Assembly: GCA_017936185.1 (NCBI GenBank)
Contig: JAGBGA010000066.1
Location: 1-5,885 of the forward strand
DNA from: Alphaproteobacteria bacterium
Lineage (GTDB): Bacteria; Pseudomonadota; Alphaproteobacteria; Rs-D84
Length of the DNA: 5,885 nucleotides
Direction of reading: 5' to 3'
The position numbers and the translations under genes are program-made. Shown in pieces: positions 1 through 5,885 of this stretch; positions within the stretch are counted from its first letter, which is position 1; the number at the start of each line of letters is the position of its first letter. The notes beneath the pieces are model-generated. The model saw only the letters and a list, made by a program, of their open reading frames with translations. It was not told the DNA's origin and searched no databases.

Positions 1-435
1 ACATCGGGTGGTAATGCGTTAAAGTTCTATGCGTCGGTGCGCCTTGATATCCGCCGTACAGGACAGATTAAAGACAAAGAAAATATTATCGGAAATGAAA
101 CGCGCGTCAAGGTTGTGAAAAATAAGGTGGCGCCACCATTCCGTACAGTTGACTTTAAAATTATGTATGGCGAAGGTATTTCAAGAATAAGTGAAATATT
201 GGATATGGGTGTGAAGTATGACCTGATTGAAAAGGCGGGCAGTTTCTATTCTTATAACAGCGAAAGAATGGGACAAGGGGAAGCCAATGCACGCCAATGG
301 TTGAAAGACCACCCAGATGCACAACAGGCGTTGCTTGATAAAATTATGGCGCGCGCATCGGGAATTGCCGAAGAAATGACAACCGGACCAATTGACGATG
401 ATATAGATGGCGAAATGGGTGAAGTTGAAGAATAA
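1..435 (+). CDS. recA: RecA recombinase, C-terminal part (5' end outside window)
   Basis: RecA is the ATP-dependent cytoplasmic strand-exchange protein that forms filaments on single-stranded DNA, drives homologous recombination and triggers LexA self-cleavage. The reading frame is open from base 1. The visible 144 residues begin with [13 protein letters not shown], the end of DNA-binding loop L2 (near residue 209 of the E. coli protein). Then come the hallmark stretches [13 protein letters not shown] and MYGEGIS, the C-terminal domain motif [18 protein letters not shown], and a strongly acidic tail ([13 protein letters not shown]). Acidic RecA tails are known to modulate DNA access. The length from L2 to the stop closely matches E. 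coli RecA, so the 3' end looks intact. The ATP-binding core and the start lie outside the window. A hairpin follows 10 bases after the stop, and a glycosyltransferase gene starts 65 bases downstream on the same strand. The identification is very secure. Confidence 0.98.
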   Translation, partial: TSGGNALKFYASVRLDIRRTGQIKDKENIIGNETRVKVVKNKVAPPFRTVDFKIMYGEGISRISEILDMGVKYDLIEKAGSFYSYNSERMGQGEANARQWLKDHPDAQQALLDKIMARASGIAEEMTTGPIDDDIDGEMGEVEE

Positions 436-445
436 GTATTTCGTG

Positions 446-467
446 CCCCCGGTGTTTTTGCCGGGGG
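446..467 (+). terminator. GC-rich hairpin after recA, probable (possibly leaky) terminator
   Basis: A perfect 7-bp stem (CCCCCGG / CCGGGGG) encloses an 8-base loop, TGTTTTTG, starting 10 bases after the recA stop. The stem is strong, but the bases after it (AATTTAATATAG) are AT-rich rather than a run of T. It fits an intrinsic terminator only imperfectly. Some transcripts may read through into the glycosyltransferase genes. Confidence 0.6.
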
Positions 468-500
468 AATTTAATATAGATAAACAAAAAGGATAAAAAA

Positions 501-1397
501 ATGAATCTTAAGCGTATGTGGGCAATGACACAGATTGTTGTACAGGGACATGTGTTGAATTGGTTTTGGCGTGACAGAAAGCACAGACGTGAAGTGCGAA
601 GCGCGGTTATTGAACGTGTAATCCCAAAATACTTTGAAAGATATTTGCCGGCGGCCGCGGCGGTAAAAGAACGCGTGCCGGTTAATAATGATAAAAATGA
701 CAAGATTTTTTCACTTTGGTTACAGGGTGAAGAAAATGCACCGGAATTGGTCAAGGCGTGCTTTCGAAGTGTGCGTAAACATTGTAAACAAGAACTGGTT
801 GTGTTGGATGAAAATACGGTGTTTGATTATATTTCGTTGCCAGATGTCATTATGAAAAAGCGCAAGGCAGGAAAAATATCACATGCGCATTTCGCAGATA
901 TTTGTCGTGTGGAATTGCTTTATAATCATGGGGGGTATTGGTTGGATTCAACCGGGTTTGTTACTGCGCCAATCCCAGATTGGATTTCAGACGAAGACTT
1001 CTTTGTTTATTTGGCCGGTAAAAATGTGGGCAGTCCATACAGTTATATGCAAAATTGCTTTATCCGTTCGCGAAAGGGGGCATATCTTTTGGATGCGTGG
1101 CGGGCAATGATGTTGGATTATTGGATGCATGAAAACGGACCGTTTGATTACTTTATGCATCAATTATTGTTCAAGACAATGGTCATGAATGACCCGCGTG
1201 CAAAAAAGCACTTTGCAAAAATGCCGCATGTTGACCAAGACCCAACGCATGCACTTTGGTGGGCGTATGCAGAAAAACCTTTTGATAAAGATACGTTTGA
1301 AAAGGTGACAAGTGGGGCGTTCTTTCAAAAAACAACGTACAAGCAGGCGAAAAATCCGCCAAAAGGGTCGTTTGCAGATGAAATGTTGAAAATGTAA
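501..1397 (+). CDS. Caps_synth-type glycosyltransferase (capsular polysaccharide synthesis family)
   Basis: This 298-residue protein looks like a sugar transferase of the capsular polysaccharide synthesis family (PF05704-like, related to DXD-sugar-binding transferases). The core begins near residue 69 with IFSLWLQGEENAPELVKAC, the family's opening strand and conserved WxQG...AP pattern. Residues 128-151 carry the signature HAHFADICRVELL...GGYWLDST. There, W147-L148-D149-S150-T151 replaces the classical DXD site expected to hold the nucleotide-sugar and metal. Further downstream are DYFMHQLLF (216-224) and the terminal TTYK (278-281), both typical of the family. The first 60 residues are basic and hydrophobic with no clear signal peptide, suggesting a cytosolic, perhaps membrane-associated, enzyme. 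The ATG at 501 is chosen for AAGGA at 489-493, 7 bases upstream. The next gene starts 14 bases after the stop, which indicates one operon. Donor and acceptor sugars cannot be read from the sequence. Confidence 0.88.
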   Translation: MNLKRMWAMTQIVVQGHVLNWFWRDRKHRREVRSAVIERVIPKYFERYLPAAAAVKERVPVNNDKNDKIFSLWLQGEENAPELVKACFRSVRKHCKQELVVLDENTVFDYISLPDVIMKKRKAGKISHAHFADICRVELLYNHGGYWLDSTGFVTAPIPDWISDEDFFVYLAGKNVGSPYSYMQNCFIRSRKGAYLLDAWRAMMLDYWMHENGPFDYFMHQLLFKTMVMNDPRAKKHFAKMPHVDQDPTHALWWAYAEKPFDKDTFEKVTSGAFFQKTTYKQAKNPPKGSFADEMLKM

Positions 1398-1411
1398 TAC
1401 AGGGGTTTCGT

Positions 1412-2185
1412 ATGCCAGTGGTTTCAGTCGTTATACCAGTATATAAAGCAGAAAAGTATCTTAGAAGATGCCTTGACAGTTTGATTGCGCAATCGTATAA
1501 AAATTGGCAGGCAATCTGTATTGATGATGGCAGCCCTGATTCATCGCCGGCAATTCTTGATGAATATGCCGCGCGTGATGAACGATTTGTGGTTGTTCAT
1601 AAGCAAAATGCCGGCGTGTCGGCGGCACGTAATGATGGTATAAAAAACGCAACAGGAAAATATATTCATTTTCTTGATGCAGATGGTTGGGTGGATGCAG
1701 ACTTTTATCAAAGTATGTTGCGCGTTGCACGAAATACCAAGGCCGATATGGCGGTCGCGGGTTTTGTCACAGATAACAAATATACAAAACCAATCAAATA
1801 TAAAAATACGGTTGTTGCCAAGGGAATTTATAATAAATTGCGTGCGTCGTTTGCGTTGACGGATTCTTATGTGTGGCGATATTTGTTCGAGGCAGATTTT
1901 ATAAGAAAAAATAATTTGCAGTTTGATACAAATCTTATCGCCCAAGAAGATACTTTGTTTGTGTTGGATGCAATTGCGCGTGCCGATTCTGTCGCGACGG
2001 TGCCGGGTGTTTCGTATCATTATATGTTTAATGAAAATTCAGCATTAAATTCACGCGATGCCGCACACCATGCACGTGTAAAGCAACAGTACAAAATTGG
2101 AAAACAATACAGACGCGATTTCGCAAAAAAGCATGGGGTTATGCGACTTTGGCGAATGCGAAAAATAATAAACCTTTTCCGATAA
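1412..2185 (+). CDS. Family 2 (GT-A fold) glycosyltransferase
   Basis: This 257-residue protein is an inverting GT2-type glycosyltransferase, expected to work at the cytoplasmic face of the inner membrane on a lipid-linked glycan. The N-terminal GT-A domain opens with VSVVIPVYKAEKYLRRCLDSL. It continues with the nucleotide-binding IDDGSPDSS (D38, D39), then NAGVSAARN (66-74), and the metal-binding LDADGW with D89 and D91. The position after this DXD is G92, where many relatives, including the next gene, have a third Asp. VWRYLF (154-159) and QED (178-180) match the later acceptor-side and catalytic-base region. No membrane segment follows. The ATG at 1412 is supported by AGGGG at 1401-1405. 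It lies 14 bases after the preceding gene and 23 bases before the next. The first 94 residues align without gaps to the next protein, with 49 identities counted by eye, pointing to an old tandem duplication. Substrates are unknown. Confidence 0.93.
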   Translation: MPVVSVVIPVYKAEKYLRRCLDSLIAQSYKNWQAICIDDGSPDSSPAILDEYAARDERFVVVHKQNAGVSAARNDGIKNATGKYIHFLDADGWVDADFYQSMLRVARNTKADMAVAGFVTDNKYTKPIKYKNTVVAKGIYNKLRASFALTDSYVWRYLFEADFIRKNNLQFDTNLIAQEDTLFVLDAIARADSVATVPGVSYHYMFNENSALNSRDAAHHARVKQQYKIGKQYRRDFAKKHGVMRLWRMRKIINLFR

Positions 2186-2194
2186 TAATAAACC

Positions 2195-2200
2195 AAGGGG
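2195..2200 (+). promoter_or_regulatory. Ribosome binding site that fixes the start of the second GT2 gene
   Basis: AAGGGG lies 8 bases before the ATG at 2209. The same frame is open further upstream, to a TTG at 2149 that lies inside the previous gene. That longer form would add 20 unrelated residues (MANAKNNK...) before the conserved GT2 beginning MPAISVIIPIY. The Shine-Dalgarno match and the alignment to the neighbouring GT2 both favour 2209. Confidence 0.75.
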
Positions 2201-2208
2201 TGTTTAAT

Positions 2209-3237
2209 ATGCCGGCAATTTCAGTAATTATTCCAATTTATAATGTCGAAAAGTTTTTGTACAGATGTCTTGAAAGTTTGCAAAAACAGACTTTTACAGA
2301 TTGGGAGGCGATATGTGTAAACGATGGCAGTCCAGATAACAGTGCAGATATTATTAATCACTTTGTGCAACATGATGCCCGGTTCAAGGTTGTTAATAAA
2401 GAAAATGGTGGACTGTCCGATGCGCGTAATGCCGGTATGAATGTCGCAACGGGGAAATATATTTTGTACCTTGACAGTGATGATTTTATTCATCCGCAAA
2501 CATTGGAAATTGCATATTCGTTGGCGTTGCGTGATGGGTCGGATATTGTGTCTTTTACATATGACAGAATATATCGCCCACAATTGATGATACGGCATTT
2601 CTTGAAAATGGATACGGATAATGTTATCCCAAAACGCATTAATAAAAAGTATGATGTTGCAAAAATAAAAACACGCGTCACAGATGATGTGTACCAGTAT
2701 GCAACCGAACGTATGGTAAATGTGCCACGAAAAAACAAGCGGTTTATGATAAAACATTGCCAGGTTTGGAAGAATCTTTATCGGCGGGAACTGATTGAAG
2801 ATATTCCGTTTGAAAAGGGATTGTTGTTTGAAGATTTTCCATGGTGGAGTATTGTTATGCTGCGTAATCCGCGCGTTACAATTGCGCCGTTGCCGTTGTA
2901 TTTCTATGTGCCAAATTTTGGTGGAATTGTCTTGTCGGCCAAGCAATTGAAAATAATGCAAAGTTTATGTCGCGGGTTGGCAATCGCAGATGCAGTGTAT
3001 AAAAAAGTGGCAACGCCATATCAAATGCAGAAATGGTCGGAAAACTTTAAGTGGTATTTTATTGAAAAAGCGTTTGGAAAAATAAAATATCTTGATGGCC
3101 AAGATGATGTTAATGCCGCACGTGAATGTTTTCGTGAACTTGAACGGGCAGGGGTCTTGGACAAGCCACCGTATAAGTGGGCAAAAAAATTAAGATGCGA
3201 TATTTGTGAATTTATACAAGTGTGTAACTGTGAATAA
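2209..3237 (+). CDS. Family 2 (GT-A fold) glycosyltransferase with cysteine-rich tail
   Basis: This is a 342-residue GT2 glycosyltransferase. The GT-A domain shows SVIIPIYNVEKFLYRCLESL, the nucleotide-binding VNDGSPDNS (around residues 37-45, with N38 where the neighbour has Asp), NGGLSDARN (66-74) and LDSDDF (88-93), which contains the DXD metal site. VWKNLYRRELI (186-196) and LFEDFPWW (206-213) correspond to the second half of the catalytic domain, with E208-D209 as the likely ED catalytic element. Between residues 125 and 185 it carries a basic insertion absent from the preceding paralogue, which accounts for much of the length difference. The last 13 residues hold four cysteines (C330, C333, C339, C341), which is unusual for a cytosolic GT2. 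There are no predicted membrane segments. It is the last gene of the plus-strand run and ends 3 bases before a strong terminator hairpin. The start was chosen from AAGGGG at 2195-2200. The sugar specificity is not recognisable. Confidence 0.92.
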   Translation: MPAISVIIPIYNVEKFLYRCLESLQKQTFTDWEAICVNDGSPDNSADIINHFVQHDARFKVVNKENGGLSDARNAGMNVATGKYILYLDSDDFIHPQTLEIAYSLALRDGSDIVSFTYDRIYRPQLMIRHFLKMDTDNVIPKRINKKYDVAKIKTRVTDDVYQYATERMVNVPRKNKRFMIKHCQVWKNLYRRELIEDIPFEKGLLFEDFPWWSIVMLRNPRVTIAPLPLYFYVPNFGGIVLSAKQLKIMQSLCRGLAIADAVYKKVATPYQMQKWSENFKWYFIEKAFGKIKYLDGQDDVNAARECFRELERAGVLDKPPYKWAKKLRCDICEFIQVCNCE

Positions 3238-3240
3238 AAA

Positions 3241-3260
3241 AATCCCCCAAATGGGGGATT
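3241..3260. terminator. Bidirectional intrinsic terminator between convergent runs
   Basis: A perfect 8-bp stem (AATCCCCC / GGGGGATT) with the 4-base loop AAAT fills nearly all of the 24 bases between the two convergent stop codons. Reading plus, the hairpin is followed by GTTATTTTT. Reading minus, it is followed by a run of seven T residues (complement of the A-run ending at 3242, partly within the stem). It can therefore end transcription from both sides. Confidence 0.88.
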
Positions 3261-3261
3261 G

Positions 3262-4275
3262 TTATTTTTCAAATTTGGATTTTTCTGGAAAGCGTTCCGC
3301 CATAAATTCAGCATTCGCACGCAAGATTTCATCGTCTGTGTCACGTGAATCGTTTATACAAAATGTCGGCGCGTTTAAAAGGGCGCGGCGGGCACTGCGT
3401 GTGTCGGTGCAATATACCGGGGAATTCTTTATCCATGGCATAAATACAAGGTTATAGAAAAAGTCGGTTATTTTGTGACGCGTGTGTTTGCGGGCGCGTG
3501 AGTGTATGAACTTTGCGCGACCGGTTATTAAATCGTAAAGATTGAACATCCAACGTTGAACTTCGGTATTGGTGCGAAACTTGTTACGTGTTTGCGCGTC
3601 GATTTGATCGGTGATTTGTGGGTGGTTGCGACATTCCAACCATGATGACTTTAAATATGGGTCGATGCCATGTGATGGGCGATATTTGTATACGCGTTTG
3701 CCAAATACATGTTCGATAAATTCGGCCGATAATATCAAGGTCTGGTTATATTCGTCGACACGACTTTTCCACAGTTTTATGTTATTGCTGCGATGGGAAT
3801 GATTGCTGTATAAAACGCGGGCACGACCAAGTTTGTCGAAAAAGAAACTGGGCTTTAGGGCGCGGTTAAAGAACATGTCGTCGTTCATTAATAAAAAGCG
3901 TTCGGATAACCCAGGTATGTTTGGTATGCACATTTCAATCGCCGTTGCGTTAAATGTTGGAATTGCATCCGATGGCATGATGGCGCTGTGTGGTACAATT
4001 GTAATCTTTGGATGGTCGGTGTTTAACCATTTTGGTACTTGGTCAAAGCCGGTAACGATATATATGTGATTAACCCAGGGGGCAAATTTTTCAACACTGC
4101 GTAATGAATATAAAAATTCGCCGTTGTCGCGCCAGCGCGCTTCGATTGCGGCGTCTTCATAGACAGGTTTTTGACCTTTGATTATTTCAAGCCATTTATC
4201 TTTTTGGGCACGCCAGTTTTTATCACTGTCATCAACCCAAAGATATACGATGTCAATTTTTTCATTCTTTTTCAT
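3262..4275 (-). CDS. Stealth-family sugar-phosphate transferase
   Basis: This 337-residue protein is a Stealth-family protein. Members transfer sugar-1-phosphate from a nucleotide sugar to a glycan, making phosphodiester links in bacterial capsules. The animal GlcNAc-1-phosphotransferase GNPTAB is a relative. All four conserved regions are recognisable. CR1 is IDIVYLWVDDSD (residues 7-18). CR2 runs from RWRDNGEFLYSLRS (47-60) through IYIVT, FNATAIE (108-114) and FLLMNDDMFF (127-136). CR3 covers YRPSHGIDPYLK (198-209) and RTNTEVQRWMFNLYDLITGRA (near 234-253). CR4 is FCINDS (305-310). The length is normal for bacterial members and the protein appears complete, with no membrane segment. The ATG at 4275 lies 6 bases after the upstream gene's stop. 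Its likely Shine-Dalgarno AGGGG (complement of 4287-4291) sits inside the upstream gene with an 11-base spacer, which suggests translational coupling. It is the last gene of the minus-strand run. The transferred sugar is unknown. Confidence 0.94.
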   Translation of the reverse strand: MKKNEKIDIVYLWVDDSDKNWRAQKDKWLEIIKGQKPVYEDAAIEARWRDNGEFLYSLRSVEKFAPWVNHIYIVTGFDQVPKWLNTDHPKITIVPHSAIMPSDAIPTFNATAIEMCIPNIPGLSERFLLMNDDMFFNRALKPSFFFDKLGRARVLYSNHSHRSNNIKLWKSRVDEYNQTLILSAEFIEHVFGKRVYKYRPSHGIDPYLKSSWLECRNHPQITDQIDAQTRNKFRTNTEVQRWMFNLYDLITGRAKFIHSRARKHTRHKITDFFYNLVFMPWIKNSPVYCTDTRSARRALLNAPTFCINDSRDTDDEILRANAEFMAERFPEKSKFEK

Positions 4276-4281
4276 GATTGT

Positions 4282-5118
4282 TTACACCCCTGATTTTTGA
4301 AAGCGGGTTGGTATTTTTACAACACGCTTTATACCCAACATGCCCGGTTTATCAAATGCGTAAATCGGACGAAATATTCGTTGCATTACACGTGCAATCT
4401 TTATCCATCGTTCATCATGCGCGCGGCGTGATGTTACGTCGTTTATGGTGCCATTGCCACGACGGCGAAGATGGTTTACCCAATCGGCACCGCGGGATGC
4501 GGCCTTGGCAACCAACATGTCCATGTCAACCGCGCCAAAGTGCAACAAGTACAAGTTTGAATCAATGTGAAAATTTTTGCCGTTTATACTGTGAAAGCCA
4601 CTGCCCCAACGGACGGGACGATTGATGACAACAGGCTTTGTATATCGGGTCGAAAGAAGGGCGTATGCACGTTGGGCTAAAAATGGCTTGGACGTGTCAA
4701 GTGTCTTTTCGTGGGTCATGTGTTGGCCAACGTCAAGCCCCAAACCCGATACGGTTGTGTTTATTTGTTTCGACGAAAGGTATTCGGCCAAGCCCATGTT
4801 TAATGCCGGGTCGACAATTAAAAATTCATCTGCGTCACAGCCAATGACAATGTCGTATTTTTCTTGGTCAAGTAACTTTTGCGCCAGGTCAGACATTAAT
4901 CCAATGCGATATTTGTCGCCCGCACTGCGTGACATGTCGGTGTGGGGCAATTTTGTTATGTGCGCATCGCCAGAATTTTCAGGGGCGTCTTGGTCAAGAC
5001 CGTCAAGGTATATATAAAGGTTTTCTGTGCCAATCTGGTCGCCATAGTATTTTATCCATCGGGATAAAAAGAATTCATCGTTACGGGCCATCGTTATGGC
5101 GGCAATTCGTTTTGTCAT
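4282..5118 (-). CDS. PF13704-like glycosyltransferase (Glyco_tranf_2_4 type)
   Basis: This 278-residue protein resembles the Glyco_tranf_2_4 group of GT-A glycosyltransferases common in surface-polysaccharide loci. It starts with IAAITMARNDEFFLSRWIKYY, the family pattern of a hydrophobic strand, then RND or RNE, then a Trp-rich helix. LYIYLDG follows (34-40), then the metal-site equivalent CDADEFL (94-100), WGSGFHSING (171-180) and the late His motif LYLLHFGAVD (189-198). The conserved order suggests an active enzyme; donor and acceptor are unknown. The frame stays open upstream to 5205, but the extra 29 residues lie inside the neighbouring gene and have no family resemblance. The ATG at 5118 follows AAGG (complement of 5128-5131) by 9 bases. 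It begins 2 bases after the stop of the upstream RgpF-like gene, and its stop is 6 bases before the Stealth start. The three genes therefore look like one tightly coupled operon. Confidence 0.85.
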   Translation of the reverse strand: MTKRIAAITMARNDEFFLSRWIKYYGDQIGTENLYIYLDGLDQDAPENSGDAHITKLPHTDMSRSAGDKYRIGLMSDLAQKLLDQEKYDIVIGCDADEFLIVDPALNMGLAEYLSSKQINTTVSGLGLDVGQHMTHEKTLDTSKPFLAQRAYALLSTRYTKPVVINRPVRWGSGFHSINGKNFHIDSNLYLLHFGAVDMDMLVAKAASRGADWVNHLRRRGNGTINDVTSRRAHDERWIKIARVMQRIFRPIYAFDKPGMLGIKRVVKIPTRFQKSGV

Positions 5119-5120
5119 TT

Positions 5121-5885
5121 TTATATGCCTTCTTTTAATATTTTGTAAAGCGCATGATGAACGCACCGAATAAGTATTTTTATTGGGTTTGATGTCAGTA
5201 ACCACCCCACATGGGTGTGACCGTATTGTTCGCCCGCAGATTCAATTATCGCACTGCGCGCGTCGTTGGGAATTTGATTTAATACATATTTTATTTGTCG
5301 GCCAAGGGCACCATGATATCGATTAAAGGCGACTTTTTTCATAAACGGCATTTTTATGTGATATAATTTTTTTATATGGTTATATATGCCGCGGTTGCGT
5401 ACGGTATATATGCACGACCACGTCATGCCATTTTCAATGATGCGTTTTGAAAGACCTTGTTCATAAAGTTTTGTTATTCGGCCTTTGTTCGTTTGTTTGG
5501 TCACAGAATTTATAAATTCGTCATACCATTGGGATAAAAATACACATGGGCGAAGGCCAACAAACCACGATTGGATGTGTGGGTGTTCGCGATGTGGATT
5601 CTTGACAATGCCAAAGGCCGCGTCTGGGAATGATTCCATTTTTGTAAAGTATGGGGCCATGTTATAAAGCGGGCCGTATACAGAATCATTTACCATATAC
5701 ACAAAATCGTATTTGGATAAATCAAGATTCTTTTGTGCCCAAAGGTATGCGCGTTTGTACGAACCAAAGTCATATTCGCCATGACGGGCGGCCGATGCGT
5801 AAAGTGTTTTGTCGGATACTTTTTTTAATTCGGATTTTGGACAGTCTGAATCCATTACCAATATTATGTCACCAAATTGCGCAAG
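5121..5885 (-). CDS. RgpF-like rhamnan synthesis protein, C-terminal part (5' end outside window)
   Basis: The visible 254 residues match the rhamnan synthesis F family (RgpF, PF05045-like). Family members act as glycosyltransferases in assembling rhamnose-containing and other cell-wall or O-antigen polysaccharides. The frame stays open through the right edge (reading LAQFGDIILVMDSDCP at the start), so the TTG at 5861 is not a credible start and the gene is partial. Family landmarks in order are HGEYDFGSYKRAY (around visible residues 35-47), YDFVYMVNDSVYGPL (59-73, the most diagnostic motif), a region with FGIVKNPHREHPHIQSWFVGLR, then a Tyr-rich and basic C-terminal half. The HIQSWF segment corresponds to the usual H-x-QSYF motif. 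The C-terminus is basic with hydrophobic patches (IKILIRCVHHALYKIL) that could contact the membrane. It is the first visible gene of the minus-strand run; its promoter must lie beyond 5885. Confidence 0.87.
   Translation of the reverse strand, partial: LAQFGDIILVMDSDCPKSELKKVSDKTLYASAARHGEYDFGSYKRAYLWAQKNLDLSKYDFVYMVNDSVYGPLYNMAPYFTKMESFPDAAFGIVKNPHREHPHIQSWFVGLRPCVFLSQWYDEFINSVTKQTNKGRITKLYEQGLSKRIIENGMTWSCIYTVRNRGIYNHIKKLYHIKMPFMKKVAFNRYHGALGRQIKYVLNQIPNDARSAIIESAGEQYGHTHVGWLLTSNPIKILIRCVHHALYKILKEGI
5128..5134 (-). promoter_or_regulatory. Ribosome binding site that fixes the start of the PF13704-like gene
   Basis: On the minus strand AAGAAGG lies 9 bases before the ATG at 5118, inside the last codons of the upstream RgpF-like gene. 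It supports this ATG over the longer in-frame possibility starting at 5205. It also implies coupled translation, because the upstream stop (5121-5123) falls between this site and the start codon. Confidence 0.65.

Noticed and set aside
458..486. Possible sigma-70 promoter (TTGCCG then TAAACA) before the first glycosyltransferase
   Set aside because: The -10 match is poor (3 of 6) and the -35 overlaps the hairpin stem, so it is too weak to annotate.
344..754. Minus-strand open frame spanning the recA end, the hairpin and the start of the first glycosyltransferase
   Set aside because: It crosses a terminator-like hairpin and two well-supported genes, and shows no recognisable domain.
1541..2020. 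Minus-strand open frame of 159 codons opposite the first GT2 gene
   Set aside because: It is fully antisense to a motif-complete glycosyltransferase, and its translation is basic, Ile/His/Cys-rich and without family resemblance.
2149..2208. TTG start giving a 20-residue longer second GT2 protein
   Set aside because: The extra residues lie within and beyond the end of the previous gene and precede the conserved GT2 beginning. The ATG at 2209 has a good ribosome binding site.
2221..2961. Long open frame (246 codons) on the minus strand opposite the second GT2 gene
   Set aside because: It lies wholly inside a clear GT2 gene, has no recognisable domain or supporting ribosome binding site, and reads like a composition-driven shadow.
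4278..4625. Plus-strand open frame of 115 codons opposite the PF13704-like gene
   Set aside because: It is antisense to a gene with intact family motifs and appears to be a shadow.
5119..5205. Longer form of the PF13704-like protein starting at 5205
   Set aside because: It would overlap the RgpF-like gene by about 85 bases with residues unlike the family. The ATG at 5118 has a well-placed AAGAAGG.
1..5885. CRISPR array, tRNA, insertion sequence or toxin-antitoxin or defence genes
   Set aside because: I saw no regularly spaced repeats, cloverleaf-like segments, transposase motifs or terminal inverted repeats, and all coding space is accounted for by recA and glycan transferases.

Overview
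The window comes from a bacterial chromosome of moderate GC content. It probably belongs to a Gram-negative, alphaproteobacteria-like organism. That assignment rests only on the style of the RecA C-terminal half at the left edge and on general gene texture, so it is a low-confidence inference. Every visible stop is TAA. All genes share a similar base texture, so nothing looks like a recent insertion.

Layout: the left edge (1-435) holds the 3' part of recA, followed by a GC-rich hairpin at 446-467. A plus-strand run of three closely spaced genes follows: a Caps_synth-type (capsular polysaccharide synthesis, PF05704-like) glycosyltransferase at 501-1397, and two related GT2 glycosyltransferases at 1412-2185 and 2209-3237. 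A clean bidirectional terminator hairpin at 3241-3260 separates this run from a convergent minus-strand run. In transcription order that run is an RgpF-like (rhamnan synthesis F) protein whose 5' end lies beyond the window (5885-5121), a PF13704-like glycosyltransferase (5118-4282) and a Stealth-family sugar-phosphate transferase (4275-3262).

Taken together, the six genes after recA are a cell-surface glycan locus (capsule, O-antigen or a related phosphoglycan). The GT2, Caps_synth, PF13704 and RgpF-type enzymes would build or decorate a polysaccharide. The Stealth protein would add sugar-1-phosphate units through phosphodiester bonds. No flippase, polymerase, ABC exporter, nucleotide-sugar enzyme or chain-length regulator is visible, so the locus must continue beyond the right edge or depend on genes elsewhere. 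I found no RNA gene, mobile element, CRISPR array or defence system. No stretch longer than about 70 bases lacks a gene. I do not see a clearly new biological system. The most distinctive features are the Stealth/RgpF/Caps_synth combination directly behind recA, and a cysteine-rich tail on one GT2 protein.
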